From the NCBI RefSeq assembly GCF_000284515.1, contig NC_017668.1:310001-374000 (forward strand): DNA of 64,000 bases, written 5' to 3'. The stretch is from Halobacillus halophilus DSM 2266 (lineage in GTDB: Bacteria > Bacillota > Bacilli > Bacillales > Halobacillaceae). Position numbers and translations under genes: made by a program. Shown here piece by piece: positions 52,932 to 62,189 of this stretch. Each line of letters opens with the position of its first letter. Within the stretch, counting starts at the first letter, position 1. The notes under the pieces are model-generated. The model had not been told where the DNA came from and made no database searches. It saw nothing but the letters and a program-made list of their open reading frames with translations.

Positions 52932-53887
52932 AAGGATGAGCCCCCAAATGTCCGGATACTCGATTCTTTAATGTATAGAGTGACTTCTTCACTGGATACA
53001 TGTTCCTGGAGAGGAAGAGAAACCTTATGATCCAAGCCCTCTAAAAATATATGACCGACCGCCTGACCGTTCTGGAAGGTAATGTGCTGGAGGACCCCAT
53101 CATAGGAGCGCACGTCTTGTTCATTAAAAGGATCGAGAGAGCATTCCTTTAGTGGAACATAGTGTTGTTCATCAATGATCAAATGACCTCCTAAAAAATC
53201 GGCAACAAATGAATTAGCCGGGTGTTTATGAATCACTTCGGCTTTGTCGATTTGCTGGAACGTCCCTTCATGAAAGAGCGCCAGCCGGTCCCCCATAATC
53301 ATCGCTTCCTCGGTATCGTGAGTTACGAAGACTCCTGTTATGGATTGATCAACTAAAAAGTCTCTCACCCAGTATCTGATCTGATGACGCAGCTTAGGAT
53401 CAAGACTGCTGAAAGGTTCATCAAATAAAATGATTTCCGGCTCTGTGGCCATAGCCCGGGCTAAAGCCACCCGTTGCTGCTGGCCCCCGGAAATTTCAGA
53501 TGGGAAGTAATTTTTGAAGCGATCTAACCCAGTTGATTTAAGCAATTCAGAAATTTTGTTGTTATTCTTTTTGCCCGCCAGTTTTGCTCCATAAGCGATA
53601 TTTTCCTGAACGGTCATATGCGGAAATAACAAAGGCTGTTGAAACACGAGGCTGATATCCCGTCGATTAGCTTTTTGGAAAGTAATCTCTTTCCCATACA
53701 TATGAATGCTCCCTTGAGATGGAGATTCCAAACCAGCCAGTATGCGCAACAACGTTGTCTTTCCACTTCCTGATGGTCCTACGATGCTGAGAATTTCTCC
53801 TTTTTTTAGTTGAAAGGCCAGGCTAGACAGGATGAAATCTTGATTAAATTTTTTACTGAGGTGCTGAACGTCCAGTGTGTGGCTCAT
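52928..53887 (-). CDS. ABC transporter ATPase (YnjD-like)
   Basis: Nucleotide-binding subunit of 319 residues. Walker A VGPSGSGKTTLL (~36-47), signature SEISGGQQQRVALARA (~133-148), Walker B IILFDEPFSSLD (~156-167) and the switch His in VTHD. A C-terminal TOBE-like extension (~240-319) is expected in importers of this group. It pairs with the two upstream permeases, whose stop overlaps its start by four bases. The solute is not known; YnjBCD relatives are grouped with thiamine/iron/polyamine importers. Confidence 0.9.
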   Translation of the reverse strand: MSHTLDVQHLSKKFNQDFILSSLAFQLKKGEILSIVGPSGSGKTTLLRILAGLESPSQGSIHMYGKEITFQKANRRDISLVFQQPLLFPHMTVQENIAYGAKLAGKKNNNKISELLKSTGLDRFKNYFPSEISGGQQQRVALARAMATEPEIILFDEPFSSLDPKLRHQIRYWVRDFLVDQSITGVFVTHDTEEAMIMGDRLALFHEGTFQQIDKAEVIHKHPANSFVADFLGGHLIIDEQHYVPLKECSLDPFNEQDVRSYDGVLQHITFQNGQAVGHIFLEGLDHKVSLPLQEHVSSEEVTLYIKESSIRTFGGSSL

Positions 53888-54684
53888 CTTGTATTCCTCC
53901 AGGGCTTTCTAGAATAGGGAAGAAGGAGAATTAAACCTTCTACAATGATGTACATAGCGAGTGGAATTATAGCAAACCAGACAGCAAAAGCAGCCATCAC
54001 CGATGTATTAGCTGTATCAAGGAATGGAAAGAAAATCATGGGCAGTGTAACGATCTTGCCACCCCCGATAATAGATGTAATCGCATATTGACTTAGACTG
54101 ATAACGATTGTTAAAAATGTGACACTGCGGATCGCAGGTTTCATTAAAGGAAGTTCTACAGTGAACAATTGCTGCAGCGGTGCGGCTCCAAGAACGATGG
54201 GCTGTTCCAGCATACGATTCCCAAGCTGAGCATACGAATTGTGAAAAATTCGAATGCTGTATGGAATGGTAGGAACCAGGTGGATAAGAATAACGCCGAG
54301 GACTGTATCAGCCAGCCCTGCTTGAATCATGAACAAATGAAGGCCCATAGCAACCGCAAGCACAGGAATTAAAACAGGAGACAGAAAGAAGGCTTCCAGA
54401 AGCGGTTTTCCTTTAAAGGAAAGTGTCGACAGCGCTTTTCCTGCAGCGATTCCCACTGCTATATTCAGGATAAGAACCCCGGCTCCGACTACAATCGACC
54501 AGAGAGTAGCTTCGAGAAGGTTAGCTGCTGACCATAGCACCTGAAAACTTTCCAGTTGAAAATGAAATGTTTCTCCAGACTGGAAACGCCAGGGAGAACT
54601 GATACTCTGTAAAAGAAGCAGCAGGACGGGCATTATAAATAATAAGAGAGCTAACATTAAAAAGGTAAGTTTCTTTAGATTCAT
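53884..54684 (-). CDS. ABC transporter permease (YnjC-like, second half)
   Basis: 266 residues from ATG 54684 (GAGAGGA eight bases upstream), six helices, with the permease EAA-like loop EQPIVLGAAPLQQLFTVELPLMKP (~168-191). It overlaps the upstream permease gene by four bases. In E. coli YnjC both permease halves are fused in one chain; here they are two genes. A longer in-frame reading to 54828 is a frame shadow of the upstream gene. Confidence 0.87.
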   Translation of the reverse strand: MNLKKLTFLMLALLLFIMPVLLLLLQSISSPWRFQSGETFHFQLESFQVLWSAANLLEATLWSIVVGAGVLILNIAVGIAAGKALSTLSFKGKPLLEAFFLSPVLIPVLAVAMGLHLFMIQAGLADTVLGVILIHLVPTIPYSIRIFHNSYAQLGNRMLEQPIVLGAAPLQQLFTVELPLMKPAIRSVTFLTIVISLSQYAITSIIGGGKIVTLPMIFFPFLDTANTSVMAAFAVWFAIIPLAMYIIVEGLILLLPYSRKPWRNTR

Positions 54685-55541
54685 ACAGATCGTCCTCTCA
54701 TAGCTCGCCAGCGCTTTTTCTGAAGGATAGAGAACCCAGCAGCGGAAAAAGCAAGAATGAGTAGACTCAGACTGACCATCGCCGCAAAAGCCATGGGACG
54801 ATCTTCCCATCCGCTTCCATAAAACCATTCATAGCTGAGTACAGATATCATCTCTGGAAAGGTCGTTCCCATTAAAGCTGGAACTTCATAGGCAGAAATT
54901 GTAAAAGAGAAAACAATCAATGCAGTTTCGATTAATACAGGGAAAATAGCAGGCCACTCGATTGCTGTGAACTGTCTGTACTTACTCCCGCCAAGGGTTT
55001 TCACTAGGTCGTAGTATTCTGGTTTAATGGAGCCGTACACCGGCAGGAGCATAAGAATCACAAAAGGAACTTCCTTCCATACATACGTAACGATAATACC
55101 AATCCCTTGCGGATCCCTCGTCCATATGGGGAATGCGCTGCTGTTCGGGATCACTCCTGCTTCTACAAGCAATTGCGCAGCAAGCCCGGTTTCCGATAGC
55201 AGCAGGATAATCATGTAGCCCCAAACAAAGTGAGGGAACAGCATCGGAAGCCACACGAGAAGACGCGGGACGTGATGTTCCAAGTAGGGATAAAAGGACC
55301 GGGTGATTAGGACTCCGATGATTAAGGATATAATCGTTGCGATCAAGGTTGTTCGGATACTGAACCAAATCGAAGAAAGGAAGCGGCTGGATTCCAATAA
55401 ATTACTGTAATAGTCAAACGTCCATCCGTCTCCTCCCGACAAACTCTGAACAATGGCCGCAAAAAAACCATATAAAGGAAGAATAAGAAATAAAAAGGCC
55501 GGGATTAACAGATAGACAGATTTATTGCTGAACAACTTCAT
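54681..55541 (-). CDS. ABC transporter permease (YnjC-like, first half)
   Basis: 286 residues with six helices and the EAA loop DLVKTLGGSKYRQFTAIEWPAIFP (~177-200). It begins MKLFSNKSVYLLIPAF. It overlaps the end of the binding-protein gene by 20 bases, showing tight co-translation. It forms a heterodimer with the following permease. Confidence 0.87.
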   Translation of the reverse strand: MKLFSNKSVYLLIPAFLFLILPLYGFFAAIVQSLSGGDGWTFDYYSNLLESSRFLSSIWFSIRTTLIATIISLIIGVLITRSFYPYLEHHVPRLLVWLPMLFPHFVWGYMIILLLSETGLAAQLLVEAGVIPNSSAFPIWTRDPQGIGIIVTYVWKEVPFVILMLLPVYGSIKPEYYDLVKTLGGSKYRQFTAIEWPAIFPVLIETALIVFSFTISAYEVPALMGTTFPEMISVLSYEWFYGSGWEDRPMAFAAMVSLSLLILAFSAAGFSILQKKRWRAMRGRSV

Positions 55542-56760
55542 TAAACCACTGATCCTTAATCCATTCTACATACCCCGCTTCTGATTCTGGAAGGAAGCTT
55601 TCCTCAAGCTTTTCCTGGCTTGGTACGCTCTTCCCTCGTTCTACGGATTCAAATTTTTCGCGCATATTTTCGGATAGCTTATCCAGACTGATGGGAGTAT
55701 TCTCTCCCCAATAATCCGGCTTTAACTTAGCCAACTGTGCTTCTGGAGAAAGCATGAAATTGATAACGGTTAGAGCTCCTTCAGGTTCAGGGCTGTTAAA
55801 GGGAATTGAAAGGAAGTGTGTATTTCCGATAGAACCGGGCTCCATAATAAAGGACCGGGTGGTTTCGGGGAAGACCCCTTCCTCTATAAGTGATTCTGCA
55901 CGAGCTTCGTTGTACCCCATCGTCATCCATACTTCACCCTGGCTGTATAATCGGTCCAGCTCAGTTAAGGTGTTCGGATAGTGATCACCCTTCCTCCATA
56001 GATCGGATTCCATCTCTTCTAAATAACGCCAGGTCTGGTCAGCTGTTGCTGCTATCCTTTCTTCATCTAGAGACTGTTCATAAATAGCAGAAGGGTTCTC
56101 AGCTTTCGCGTATAACACATGTCGCAGAAAGGCGTTTCCTGTAAAGTCTTCCGCGTTTGGATAGGTGAATTTACCTGGATTTTGCTCGACCCAGCTTTTC
56201 AGCTCTTCAAATGATGAAGGAGGGGTTTCGAGTTTGGACTGGTCGTAATGAAAAACAAACTGTACTTTCCCCCACGGAGCTTCCATTCCATCGGTCGATG
56301 CACCGAAGTCCGTCTGAAAAGCAGGATCATCGGTATCGTAATATTCTTGAAAGTTAGGAAGTTCATTTACGAAAGAGCCTGCAAGTAGATCGTTTTCTTT
56401 AGCATTTTTAAAATTTTCACCGTTTAGCCAAATGATATCAATGGTCCCTTCCGACTTACCAGCCTGCTTTTCGGTTTGCAGCTTTTGCAGGATTTCACCC
56501 GTATCCATAGGAACGCGCTCCAGCTCAATATTATAATTTTCTTTTAGACGAGGTGCGGCCCATTCATCAATGTACTGGTTGATGCCTTCATCGCCGCCCC
56601 ACATAAACAAGCGAACGGTTGTACCATCTGCAGCACTTTCTATATCTGACCAGGGATTTTCTGTCACTTCAGATAATGCCGTTTCGTTTGATGATGTATT
56701 TCCGCATGCGGCTAATAGCGCAGTTAGAATGATACTGAATAGAAGCCATCTTTTTCTCAT
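55522..56760 (-). CDS. ABC transporter substrate-binding lipoprotein (YnjB-like)
   Basis: 412-residue extracellular binding protein. A lipoprotein signal peptide ends in LLAACGN (Cys ~20). The mature part has the iron/spermidine/sulfate-binding type landmarks VRLFMWGGDEGINQYIDEW (~50-68) and EGTIDIIWLNGENF. It is the first gene of a five-gene operon, with all downstream genes overlapping. The ligand cannot be assigned; the family is close to E. coli YnjB. Confidence 0.88.
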   Translation of the reverse strand: MRKRWLLFSIILTALLAACGNTSSNETALSEVTENPWSDIESAADGTTVRLFMWGGDEGINQYIDEWAAPRLKENYNIELERVPMDTGEILQKLQTEKQAGKSEGTIDIIWLNGENFKNAKENDLLAGSFVNELPNFQEYYDTDDPAFQTDFGASTDGMEAPWGKVQFVFHYDQSKLETPPSSFEELKSWVEQNPGKFTYPNAEDFTGNAFLRHVLYAKAENPSAIYEQSLDEERIAATADQTWRYLEEMESDLWRKGDHYPNTLTELDRLYSQGEVWMTMGYNEARAESLIEEGVFPETTRSFIMEPGSIGNTHFLSIPFNSPEPEGALTVINFMLSPEAQLAKLKPDYWGENTPISLDKLSENMREKFESVERGKSVPSQEKLEESFLPESEAGYVEWIKDQWFNEVVQQ

Positions 56761-56926
56761 TGGAATCCCCCTTATCTCCTACACCCTACATTATTTTATA
56801 AAAGGTTTCTGTAATCTATCATACAAACAAATCCATCTTAAGGAAACTAAATAACTTATAGATAGCGCATAGGATAGCGGAAGGGAGGGAAAAGAGAGAA
56901 GAGAATATGATAAGAGGTGAAATAGA

Positions 56927-57517
56927 ATGCTTTATAAACAGTTTGCAGAACCGGAAGGATGGATTGGTAAAATGACCGGCTGGTTTATGGTTAAGGAAAA
57001 TGAGAAAAGAAATGAGTGGACGCTTTCTTTCCTGGATATCCAAAAAAATGACAAGGTATTGGAAGTGGGATTTGGTCCAGCTGATGCTCTGAAAAAGATA
57101 GCGGAGAAAGAAGGCACTATTTTATACGGAATCGATCCATCGGAATCAATGGTGGAAACAGGGCTTCGCAAGTTGAAAAAGGAGAGGGGACCTGAACAGA
57201 TATGTATGATGCAGGGGGAGGCTCAAATGTTGGAAGACTTTTATCAGCCCCTTGATAAAATCTATTCCATTAACAACATTTCATTTTGGGAGACGCCTGT
57301 AAAGACGTTAAATCATCTGCATTCCTTATTGCGGCCTGGAGGAAGAATAGCCTTAACCCTTTCCCCACACGGCCGTGGTACTAGTGATGAGACGACTGAA
57401 GTTATGGGAGGACAGCTTCGCGCACTGCTGGAAGAATCAGGATTTAATCAAATTGAGGTATTTATTAAGCCGACATTCCCCAATGATACCGTCTGCGCCC
57501 TTGGATTGAAGAAATAG
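56927..57517 (+). CDS. Class I SAM-dependent methyltransferase
   Basis: 196 residues. Motif I VLEVGFGPADALK (~44-56), acidic GIDPSE (~67-72), motif IV-like KIYSINNISFWETP and LRPGGRIALTL (~131-141). The N-terminal part (GWIGKMTGWFMVKENEKRN) is typical of a small group of Bacillaceae methyltransferases. The substrate is unknown. It is divergent from the importer operon, 166 bases away. After it, 57518-57621 shows nothing I can name. Confidence 0.87.
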   Translation: MLYKQFAEPEGWIGKMTGWFMVKENEKRNEWTLSFLDIQKNDKVLEVGFGPADALKKIAEKEGTILYGIDPSESMVETGLRKLKKERGPEQICMMQGEAQMLEDFYQPLDKIYSINNISFWETPVKTLNHLHSLLRPGGRIALTLSPHGRGTSDETTEVMGGQLRALLEESGFNQIEVFIKPTFPNDTVCALGLKK

Positions 57518-57621
57518 TACGTTAGGAATAGTTTGTTGCCCAAAAACCTTTAATATAGAAACATTCTCTCCTGCTTATTTTCATTAAGGGGTATGGTAAG
57601 CTTTAATTAGAAGGATATGTT

Positions 57622-58457
57622 GAAGGTTGTGGTTGACTTTTCACAAGAGGCTTATTACGCAATAGGGCCGGATTCTGTAAGACTCAGTTTCGAGATGTTG
57701 GGGTAGTCTGTAGGTCCTGCGGGGGACGATTCGCTTTCCGTGGGCATGTGCTGAGCCTCCTCAGTCTTCGACTTCCGGGGTCTCACCGATCATGTTTATC
57801 CCACTGGAGTCTTCATCGTCCCCCTCCGGACCTTTGCGATCATGGAGAGCTCGAAATTCTTTCCATAATCGCCTTCCCATGAACGAGCTCCACACTGGTT
57901 TTTACGTGTGGGAACCCTGTTATAGAAGCATTTGAGGCAGATGCAGCCTGTCTCCTTTCTCCTAAAGCAGGGTCCGCTCATTAGCTATCGTTCGGGCGGC
58001 GAAGGAAACAACGAGACTCCCAGGTTAAAAGCGGAAGCACCTTGGTCAGCGGCGTATGGACTGGACCGAGCTGGCGGAGATAAAGAAAACACGAAGAGCG
58101 TAGCGATTCGATGTTGCCTTATCGTACAGAAGTGAGGGAAGTCTCACTAGACGCTAGGTGCTGGAGCTGGATAGCACTCCACGACGTTTAGGCATTAATT
58201 TTATTACTCCCTTCTTATGAAGTGTAAGAATGGGAGAAGGGACTAGGGGAGATCCCGCAGGGAGTGAAACGAGCGAGGAAGCTCCTGGTTTTCCGTCCGT
58301 TGATGAATGGCTTATGTCTCGAGTGTCTGGGTGATGGAACAAGACGAGTTATTTCCCCACCAGCCTCTTTCACATAGACGGACCCGCTTATCTCGAAAAT
58401 GAGTCTTACAGAAATGGGAGCTTTACCTTTAAATTAATACGGAAGTTTAACAGAACC
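57622..58457. repeat. Composite intergenic repeat, copy D (with nested repeat)
   Basis: It has the long left end (AGGCTTATTACGCAATAGGG) and an AAGACTCAGTTTCGAGAT end. The type II module (57713-57832) is on the minus strand. The type I module (about 57995-58365) is split by ~200 bases containing another repeat (see 58025-58195). The right end is ATCTCGAAAATGAGTCTT...TTAACAGAACC. No gene is seen. Confidence 0.85.
58025..58195. repeat. Nested repeat of a second family inside copy D
   Basis: A stretch beginning AAAAGCGGAAGCACCTTGGT, continuing through CGAAGAGCGTAGCGATTCG and ending AGGTGCTGGAGCTGGATAG. Its ends are complementary (agcacct / aggtgct). I recognise similar stretches as recurrent intergenic repeats in other Bacillaceae genomes but cannot name a formal family. 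Only one copy is in this window. Confidence 0.6.
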
Positions 58458-58480
58458 AATTAGAAAGGGGACTGATTCGA

Positions 58481-58735
58481 ATGCTTCCATCTTTAAAAAA
58501 GGAAGAGAAAGACTACGTGATTGCCAAAGTGCAAGAGTATTTTGAACTTGAAAGAGGCGAGGAGATCGGTGATCTGGCAGCTGATCAGCTTCTACAATTA
58601 ATGATCGAAGAGCTGGGTCCCTTCTTATATAACAGAGGGATTCAGGATGCACGTCAGATGGTTGAGCAAAAAGTGATGAATTTAGATGAAGATTTGTTGT
58701 CCTTAACGAGGCCGGCGGGTCGTCCTAAGCGCTAG
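58481..58735 (+). CDS. DUF2164 protein
   Basis: 84 residues. It begins MLPSLKKEEKDYVIAKVQEYF and contains the family core GDLAADQLLQLMIEELGPFLYNRGIQDAR (~31-59). This is a small cytoplasmic helical protein of unknown function, common in Bacilli. AAAGGGG lies about ten bases before the ATG. It stands alone, directly after repeat copy D, with its own terminator. Confidence 0.88.
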   Translation: MLPSLKKEEKDYVIAKVQEYFELERGEEIGDLAADQLLQLMIEELGPFLYNRGIQDARQMVEQKVMNLDEDLLSLTRPAGRPKR

Positions 58736-58744
58736 CTACATAAT

Positions 58745-58777
58745 GAAACCTCCGTCTTCATCAGGACGGAGGTTTTC
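58745..58777 (+). terminator. Intrinsic terminator after the DUF2164 gene
   Basis: AAACCTCCGTC-TTCATCA-GGACGGAGGTTT stem with T residues. Confidence 0.9.
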
Positions 58778-58856
58778 TCCTTTGTAAAGTTAAAATACTT
58801 TATAGGAAGGGGCAAAATACGAAAAACAAAAACAGGAAAGAAAAGAGAGGAAGTAA

Positions 58857-58899
58857 AAAAACACAGGAACTTGATATGAGATACAAGTTCCTGTGTTTA
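58857..58899. terminator. Terminator of the LLM oxidoreductase gene
   Basis: AAACACAGGAACTTG / CAAGTTCCTGTGTTT, a 15-bp stem; on the minus strand it is followed by a T7-rich tract. Confidence 0.88.
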
Positions 58900-58902
58900 C
58901 AC

Positions 58903-59901
58903 TTACTTTTTTTGAAGTTGAAAAGCTTCAGCTAAAAGTTCGTATGAGCGGAGTCGTTCCTCAAAAGGAGAAACGATCGTATTAATAATAATTTCGTTAA
59001 CTTGATAGCTCTCTGCCAACTCCTCAATCTCTTGCTTTACTCGTTCAGGAGAACCGACAATCATTCGACTACGATTATCTTGTATTCTTTCCTGCTCAAA
59101 AAAAGTATAAGAATGTTGCAGGGCCTCGTCAGGTGTAGGGAAACCAGATCTTCTCGCACCCTGCTCAATCTGTAATAAAGCGAGATCGAGACTGGAAGCT
59201 AAATACTCCGCATGTTCATCTGTCTCTGCACATACGACGAAAATCGAGACATTCGCGTCCGGAGCGCTTTGCTGCATGGAAGGGGAAAAGTATTTTTTGT
59301 AACGATCCACCACTCTTGTTCCTCCATGGCCATTAATAAAATGGGCAAAAGAATACGAAGCGCCTAGATCTGCAGCCAGCCGGGCGCTTGTCCCACTGGA
59401 CCCGAGCATCCAGATCGGAGGAGAGGTTTCTCCTTTAGGAGTAGCATATACATTCATGCCTTGGGGATCCTGCCCATGCAAGTATGCCATCAATTCTTCT
59501 ATTTGAGCCGGGTACCCTTCAATATCAGGAGAGCTGCCCCGGTTTAGAGCTAAGTTTACGTTTGGCATGCCGCCCGGGGCACGTCCTACCCCGAGGTCAA
59601 TCCTGTTCGGATGTAAGGTTTCCAGCACACGAAAAGATTCTGCAACTTTATAGGCGCTATAATGAGGAAGGAGCACACCGCCTGTCCCTATGCGTATACG
59701 TTCGGTACGAGCTGCTAAATGGGCAGCTAAAATAGCGGGTGAGGACCCTGCCAGGCTTTCCGTACTGTGGTGTTCAGCTACCCAGAAACGGTGGTAACCT
59801 AATCGGTCTGTCCATTCTGCCAGTTTTGTTGTTTGCTTTAGTGCATCTTGAGAAGTCATCCCGGATAAAATGGGGGATTGATCTAATACACTTAATTTCA
59901 T
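58903..59901 (-). CDS. LLM-class flavin-dependent oxidoreductase (luciferase-like)
   Basis: Flavin-dependent monooxygenase of 332 residues. It begins MKLSVLDQSPI and has RFWVAEHHSTESLAGSSP (~39-56), RIRIGTGGVLLPHYSA (~68-83) and RIDLGVGRAPGGMPN (~99-113), the pattern of the MsnO8/YhbW-type branch. It uses reduced FMN supplied by a separate reductase; the substrate is unknown. Monocistronic. Confidence 0.88.
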   Translation of the reverse strand: MKLSVLDQSPILSGMTSQDALKQTTKLAEWTDRLGYHRFWVAEHHSTESLAGSSPAILAAHLAARTERIRIGTGGVLLPHYSAYKVAESFRVLETLHPNRIDLGVGRAPGGMPNVNLALNRGSSPDIEGYPAQIEELMAYLHGQDPQGMNVYATPKGETSPPIWMLGSSGTSARLAADLGASYSFAHFINGHGGTRVVDRYKKYFSPSMQQSAPDANVSIFVVCAETDEHAEYLASSLDLALLQIEQGARRSGFPTPDEALQHSYTFFEQERIQDNRSRMIVGSPERVKQEIEELAESYQVNEIIINTIVSPFEERLRSYELLAEAFQLQKK

Positions 59902-59988
59902 CTATAGGTCCACCTTTACTTAAAATTATCATGTATATCGTGCCATGCAGCGATCCAATATGCAACGGATAGGGTCATCATCCATCAT

Positions 59989-60028
59989 TAAAAAGCACCC
60001 TTTCCTTCAAGGAATAAGGGTGCTCACC
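59989..60028 (-). terminator. Intrinsic terminator after the fusion-protein gene
   Basis: AGCACCCTTATTCCTTG / CAAGGAAAGGGTGCT stem (one mismatch) with T4 on the minus strand. Confidence 0.8.
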
Positions 60029-60036
60029 TGATTAAA

Positions 60037-61344
60037 TTAACGAACTAGCAAACCTAGCAATCCATAATTCACAATACTCTCCTGATCTGAATGCCATATT
60101 TGTGAAACATTCAACTCCTGAGACTTGAGAGGAGTAAAAAAGGTGGAATTCCTTCTAAACTCGTCTTTTGGCTGATAGGCCACCCACTCGCCAGCTTCCA
60201 AGCCTTTTTGTATTTCTACCAGGTTATTTTCTTTAAGCCCTGTTTCTACTTCGTGGCGGTCGATTTTTCCATCTTCATTCATCGTCCACACGTAGGATTT
60301 CTTCTCGCTGATGAGGCCATCCTCAAGAGTGGTAACGACCCCGTCAACTTGCTTTGTAATAATCTCTACTTCAGCATGATAACCCGGCAAAATCTTATCA
60401 TCTACTTCATCCACCGAGACTTCATATGGATACCTGCTGCTTTCGTTGATTTCTACCTCTGCCGGATGATCCTGAATGGTTGAAAGAGATCCATTAAGCT
60501 CCATGTTCAGTTCGGGAACGTACATCGTTACCGGCATTTCTGGTTTTACCTCTGGGCGGTGTTCTTCCTTTAAATCTCCTTTAAGGTTCAGATCTGGTGA
60601 AGCGAGGGTGATAATGGGTTCGTCCAAATCATTTGAAGTATCCGTGACAGTCCCTGAGAATGGACTGCTCACCGTAATGACCTCTCCATTCTCACGCAGT
60701 TGGTTAAGTTGACTTTCCACCATGGCAGCCATGGCTTCTTTTTGAGCCAGGGCAGTTTCTTGCTCGGCAATTTTTTCTTTTTTTAGAAACTCTGTTTCTG
60801 CATAGGACGTTTCCATGTCTCTATTACTAGTTTCTCCATTGGCGGGACTGTCTGGGGTGAGGCTCCCAAAATTTGTATTATTTTCCGTGTTCGGGTCGTT
60901 CTGTTCTGGTTCGCCCAACTCATTTTCAGGCTCAGGTACAGTGTAGCCCTCTATCTCTTGTATGTAATTTTCGAGAGCCGCTATTTCCTGTTCTAAACGG
61001 GTTTGTTTATTCTCAAGCTGCGCTTCCTTACCGGCATAGTCTTCTACTTCATAAGAATAAAGGTCATCGCCTTCCTCAACGGTCTGCCCTTCTTTTGCAA
61101 CGAATTCATGAAAAGCGCCGGAATCCTGGTTGAAGTAAACAGGAGTGGTTTTAGCAGATGCAAAAACCCCTTCAGAAGACAGGGTGTTCTGCAAGTCCGA
61201 TGTAGTCGACTCAGACCATTCCTTAATATAGGACTTGCGTTCCACATGGCCCTCCTCGTCAAAGTAAATAAGCAGAGCATTGGCTGCTATGAATGCAATT
61301 ATTAAGAAACCTAGAATTCTTTTACTATATCTTTTATTTTTCAT
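60037..61344 (-). CDS. Membrane-fusion (HlyD/YknX-like) adaptor protein
   Basis: 435 residues, one N-terminal helix (~10-28) that anchors an extracytoplasmic chain. A biotinyl-lipoyl-like half (GQTVEEGDDLYSYEVEDY) is followed by a coiled coil (~105-220) interrupted by an acidic, Asn/Glu-rich linker (PEPENELGEPEQNDPNTENN). The second lipoyl half (VSSPFSGTVTD) and beta-barrel domains follow. This is the adaptor architecture of YknX and related ABC exporter partners. It lies 23 bases after a YknW-like gene, but no ABC ATPase or permease gene follows. Confidence 0.82.
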   Translation of the reverse strand: MKNKRYSKRILGFLIIAFIAANALLIYFDEEGHVERKSYIKEWSESTTSDLQNTLSSEGVFASAKTTPVYFNQDSGAFHEFVAKEGQTVEEGDDLYSYEVEDYAGKEAQLENKQTRLEQEIAALENYIQEIEGYTVPEPENELGEPEQNDPNTENNTNFGSLTPDSPANGETSNRDMETSYAETEFLKKEKIAEQETALAQKEAMAAMVESQLNQLRENGEVITVSSPFSGTVTDTSNDLDEPIITLASPDLNLKGDLKEEHRPEVKPEMPVTMYVPELNMELNGSLSTIQDHPAEVEINESSRYPYEVSVDEVDDKILPGYHAEVEIITKQVDGVVTTLEDGLISEKKSYVWTMNEDGKIDRHEVETGLKENNLVEIQKGLEAGEWVAYQPKDEFRRNSTFFTPLKSQELNVSQIWHSDQESIVNYGLLGLLVR

Positions 61345-61367
61345 ATACGTTCACACCTTCTGCTTTC

Positions 61368-62039
61368 TTACCTGAGTAAATAGTGTAAAAACAGGTCATA
61401 GTTGGATAGAGCTGCTGTTCCGGTCCACAAAAGCAAGTGCCAAAAGACCACACCTGTCCATATCCACCTTTTTTTTGTAGGGGAGATGCTCGAGATGCAA
61501 GTCACCTGGTACCAAATGATAAACAATTGAAAAATGGAAATAGAGCCAAGTAAATAAATAATCCAATCTATATTGGTTATGTAAGAAGTGATAATTCCAA
61601 ATGAAAAAGGTGAAACATACCAGTCAAGTCCGAAATAAACCATTAGCGGAATCCATAGTACACGCTCAAGAAGCATGATCAAAAGGACATTCATTTGGAT
61701 AATCAAAAGCTTCTTATAAGAAACATGATTAAACAACCAGAAAAAGAAAGAAGAAATAAATAAGATGAATACATACAACAGAATTCCAAATGCTACACGA
61801 CCGATTAAGAACCAGGCTTTTCGGAATTCATATTCCACTCTGTTTAAGGTGGTCATCTCATCTGATAGAGGATCAGTCCCAAGACCCATCCAGGATGTCC
61901 AAACATAGGTCAAAATGGTTAAACCTAGTAATAAGAATAATAGTTTCCAAACGTTTTTAATTCGTTCCGCTTCCCTCAATTTGAATAAATGATCTTCGCG
62001 GCGAATAAACAGTTTCATTAAGTTTACTGAATAAGTCAT
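61368..62039 (-). CDS. Yip1-like multi-helix membrane protein (YknW-like)
   Basis: 223 residues with five hydrophobic helices (about 34-54, 82-105, 115-135, 150-175 and 195-215). The layout and its position directly before a YknX-type adaptor recall B. subtilis YknW, a Yip1-domain protein needed for assembly of the YknXYZ exporter. The sequence itself shows no strong signature, so the name rests partly on the neighbour. ATG 62039 follows AAAGG by nine bases. Confidence 0.6.
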   Translation of the reverse strand: MTYSVNLMKLFIRREDHLFKLREAERIKNVWKLLFLLLGLTILTYVWTSWMGLGTDPLSDEMTTLNRVEYEFRKAWFLIGRVAFGILLYVFILFISSFFFWLFNHVSYKKLLIIQMNVLLIMLLERVLWIPLMVYFGLDWYVSPFSFGIITSYITNIDWIIYLLGSISIFQLFIIWYQVTCISSISPTKKRWIWTGVVFWHLLLWTGTAALSNYDLFLHYLLR

Positions 62040-62189
62040 TCGGTCCATCCTTTATCTTTTTTTGTCTATTCTGTATTTATTTTAACTGAATTTGTCACAC
62101 CTTGCTATATGATAATTGGAATCATTGGAAAAAATAACAATTTACTATTTCTCTTAATCTAAAGGAAGGCTTGATTATGATTATGATTT

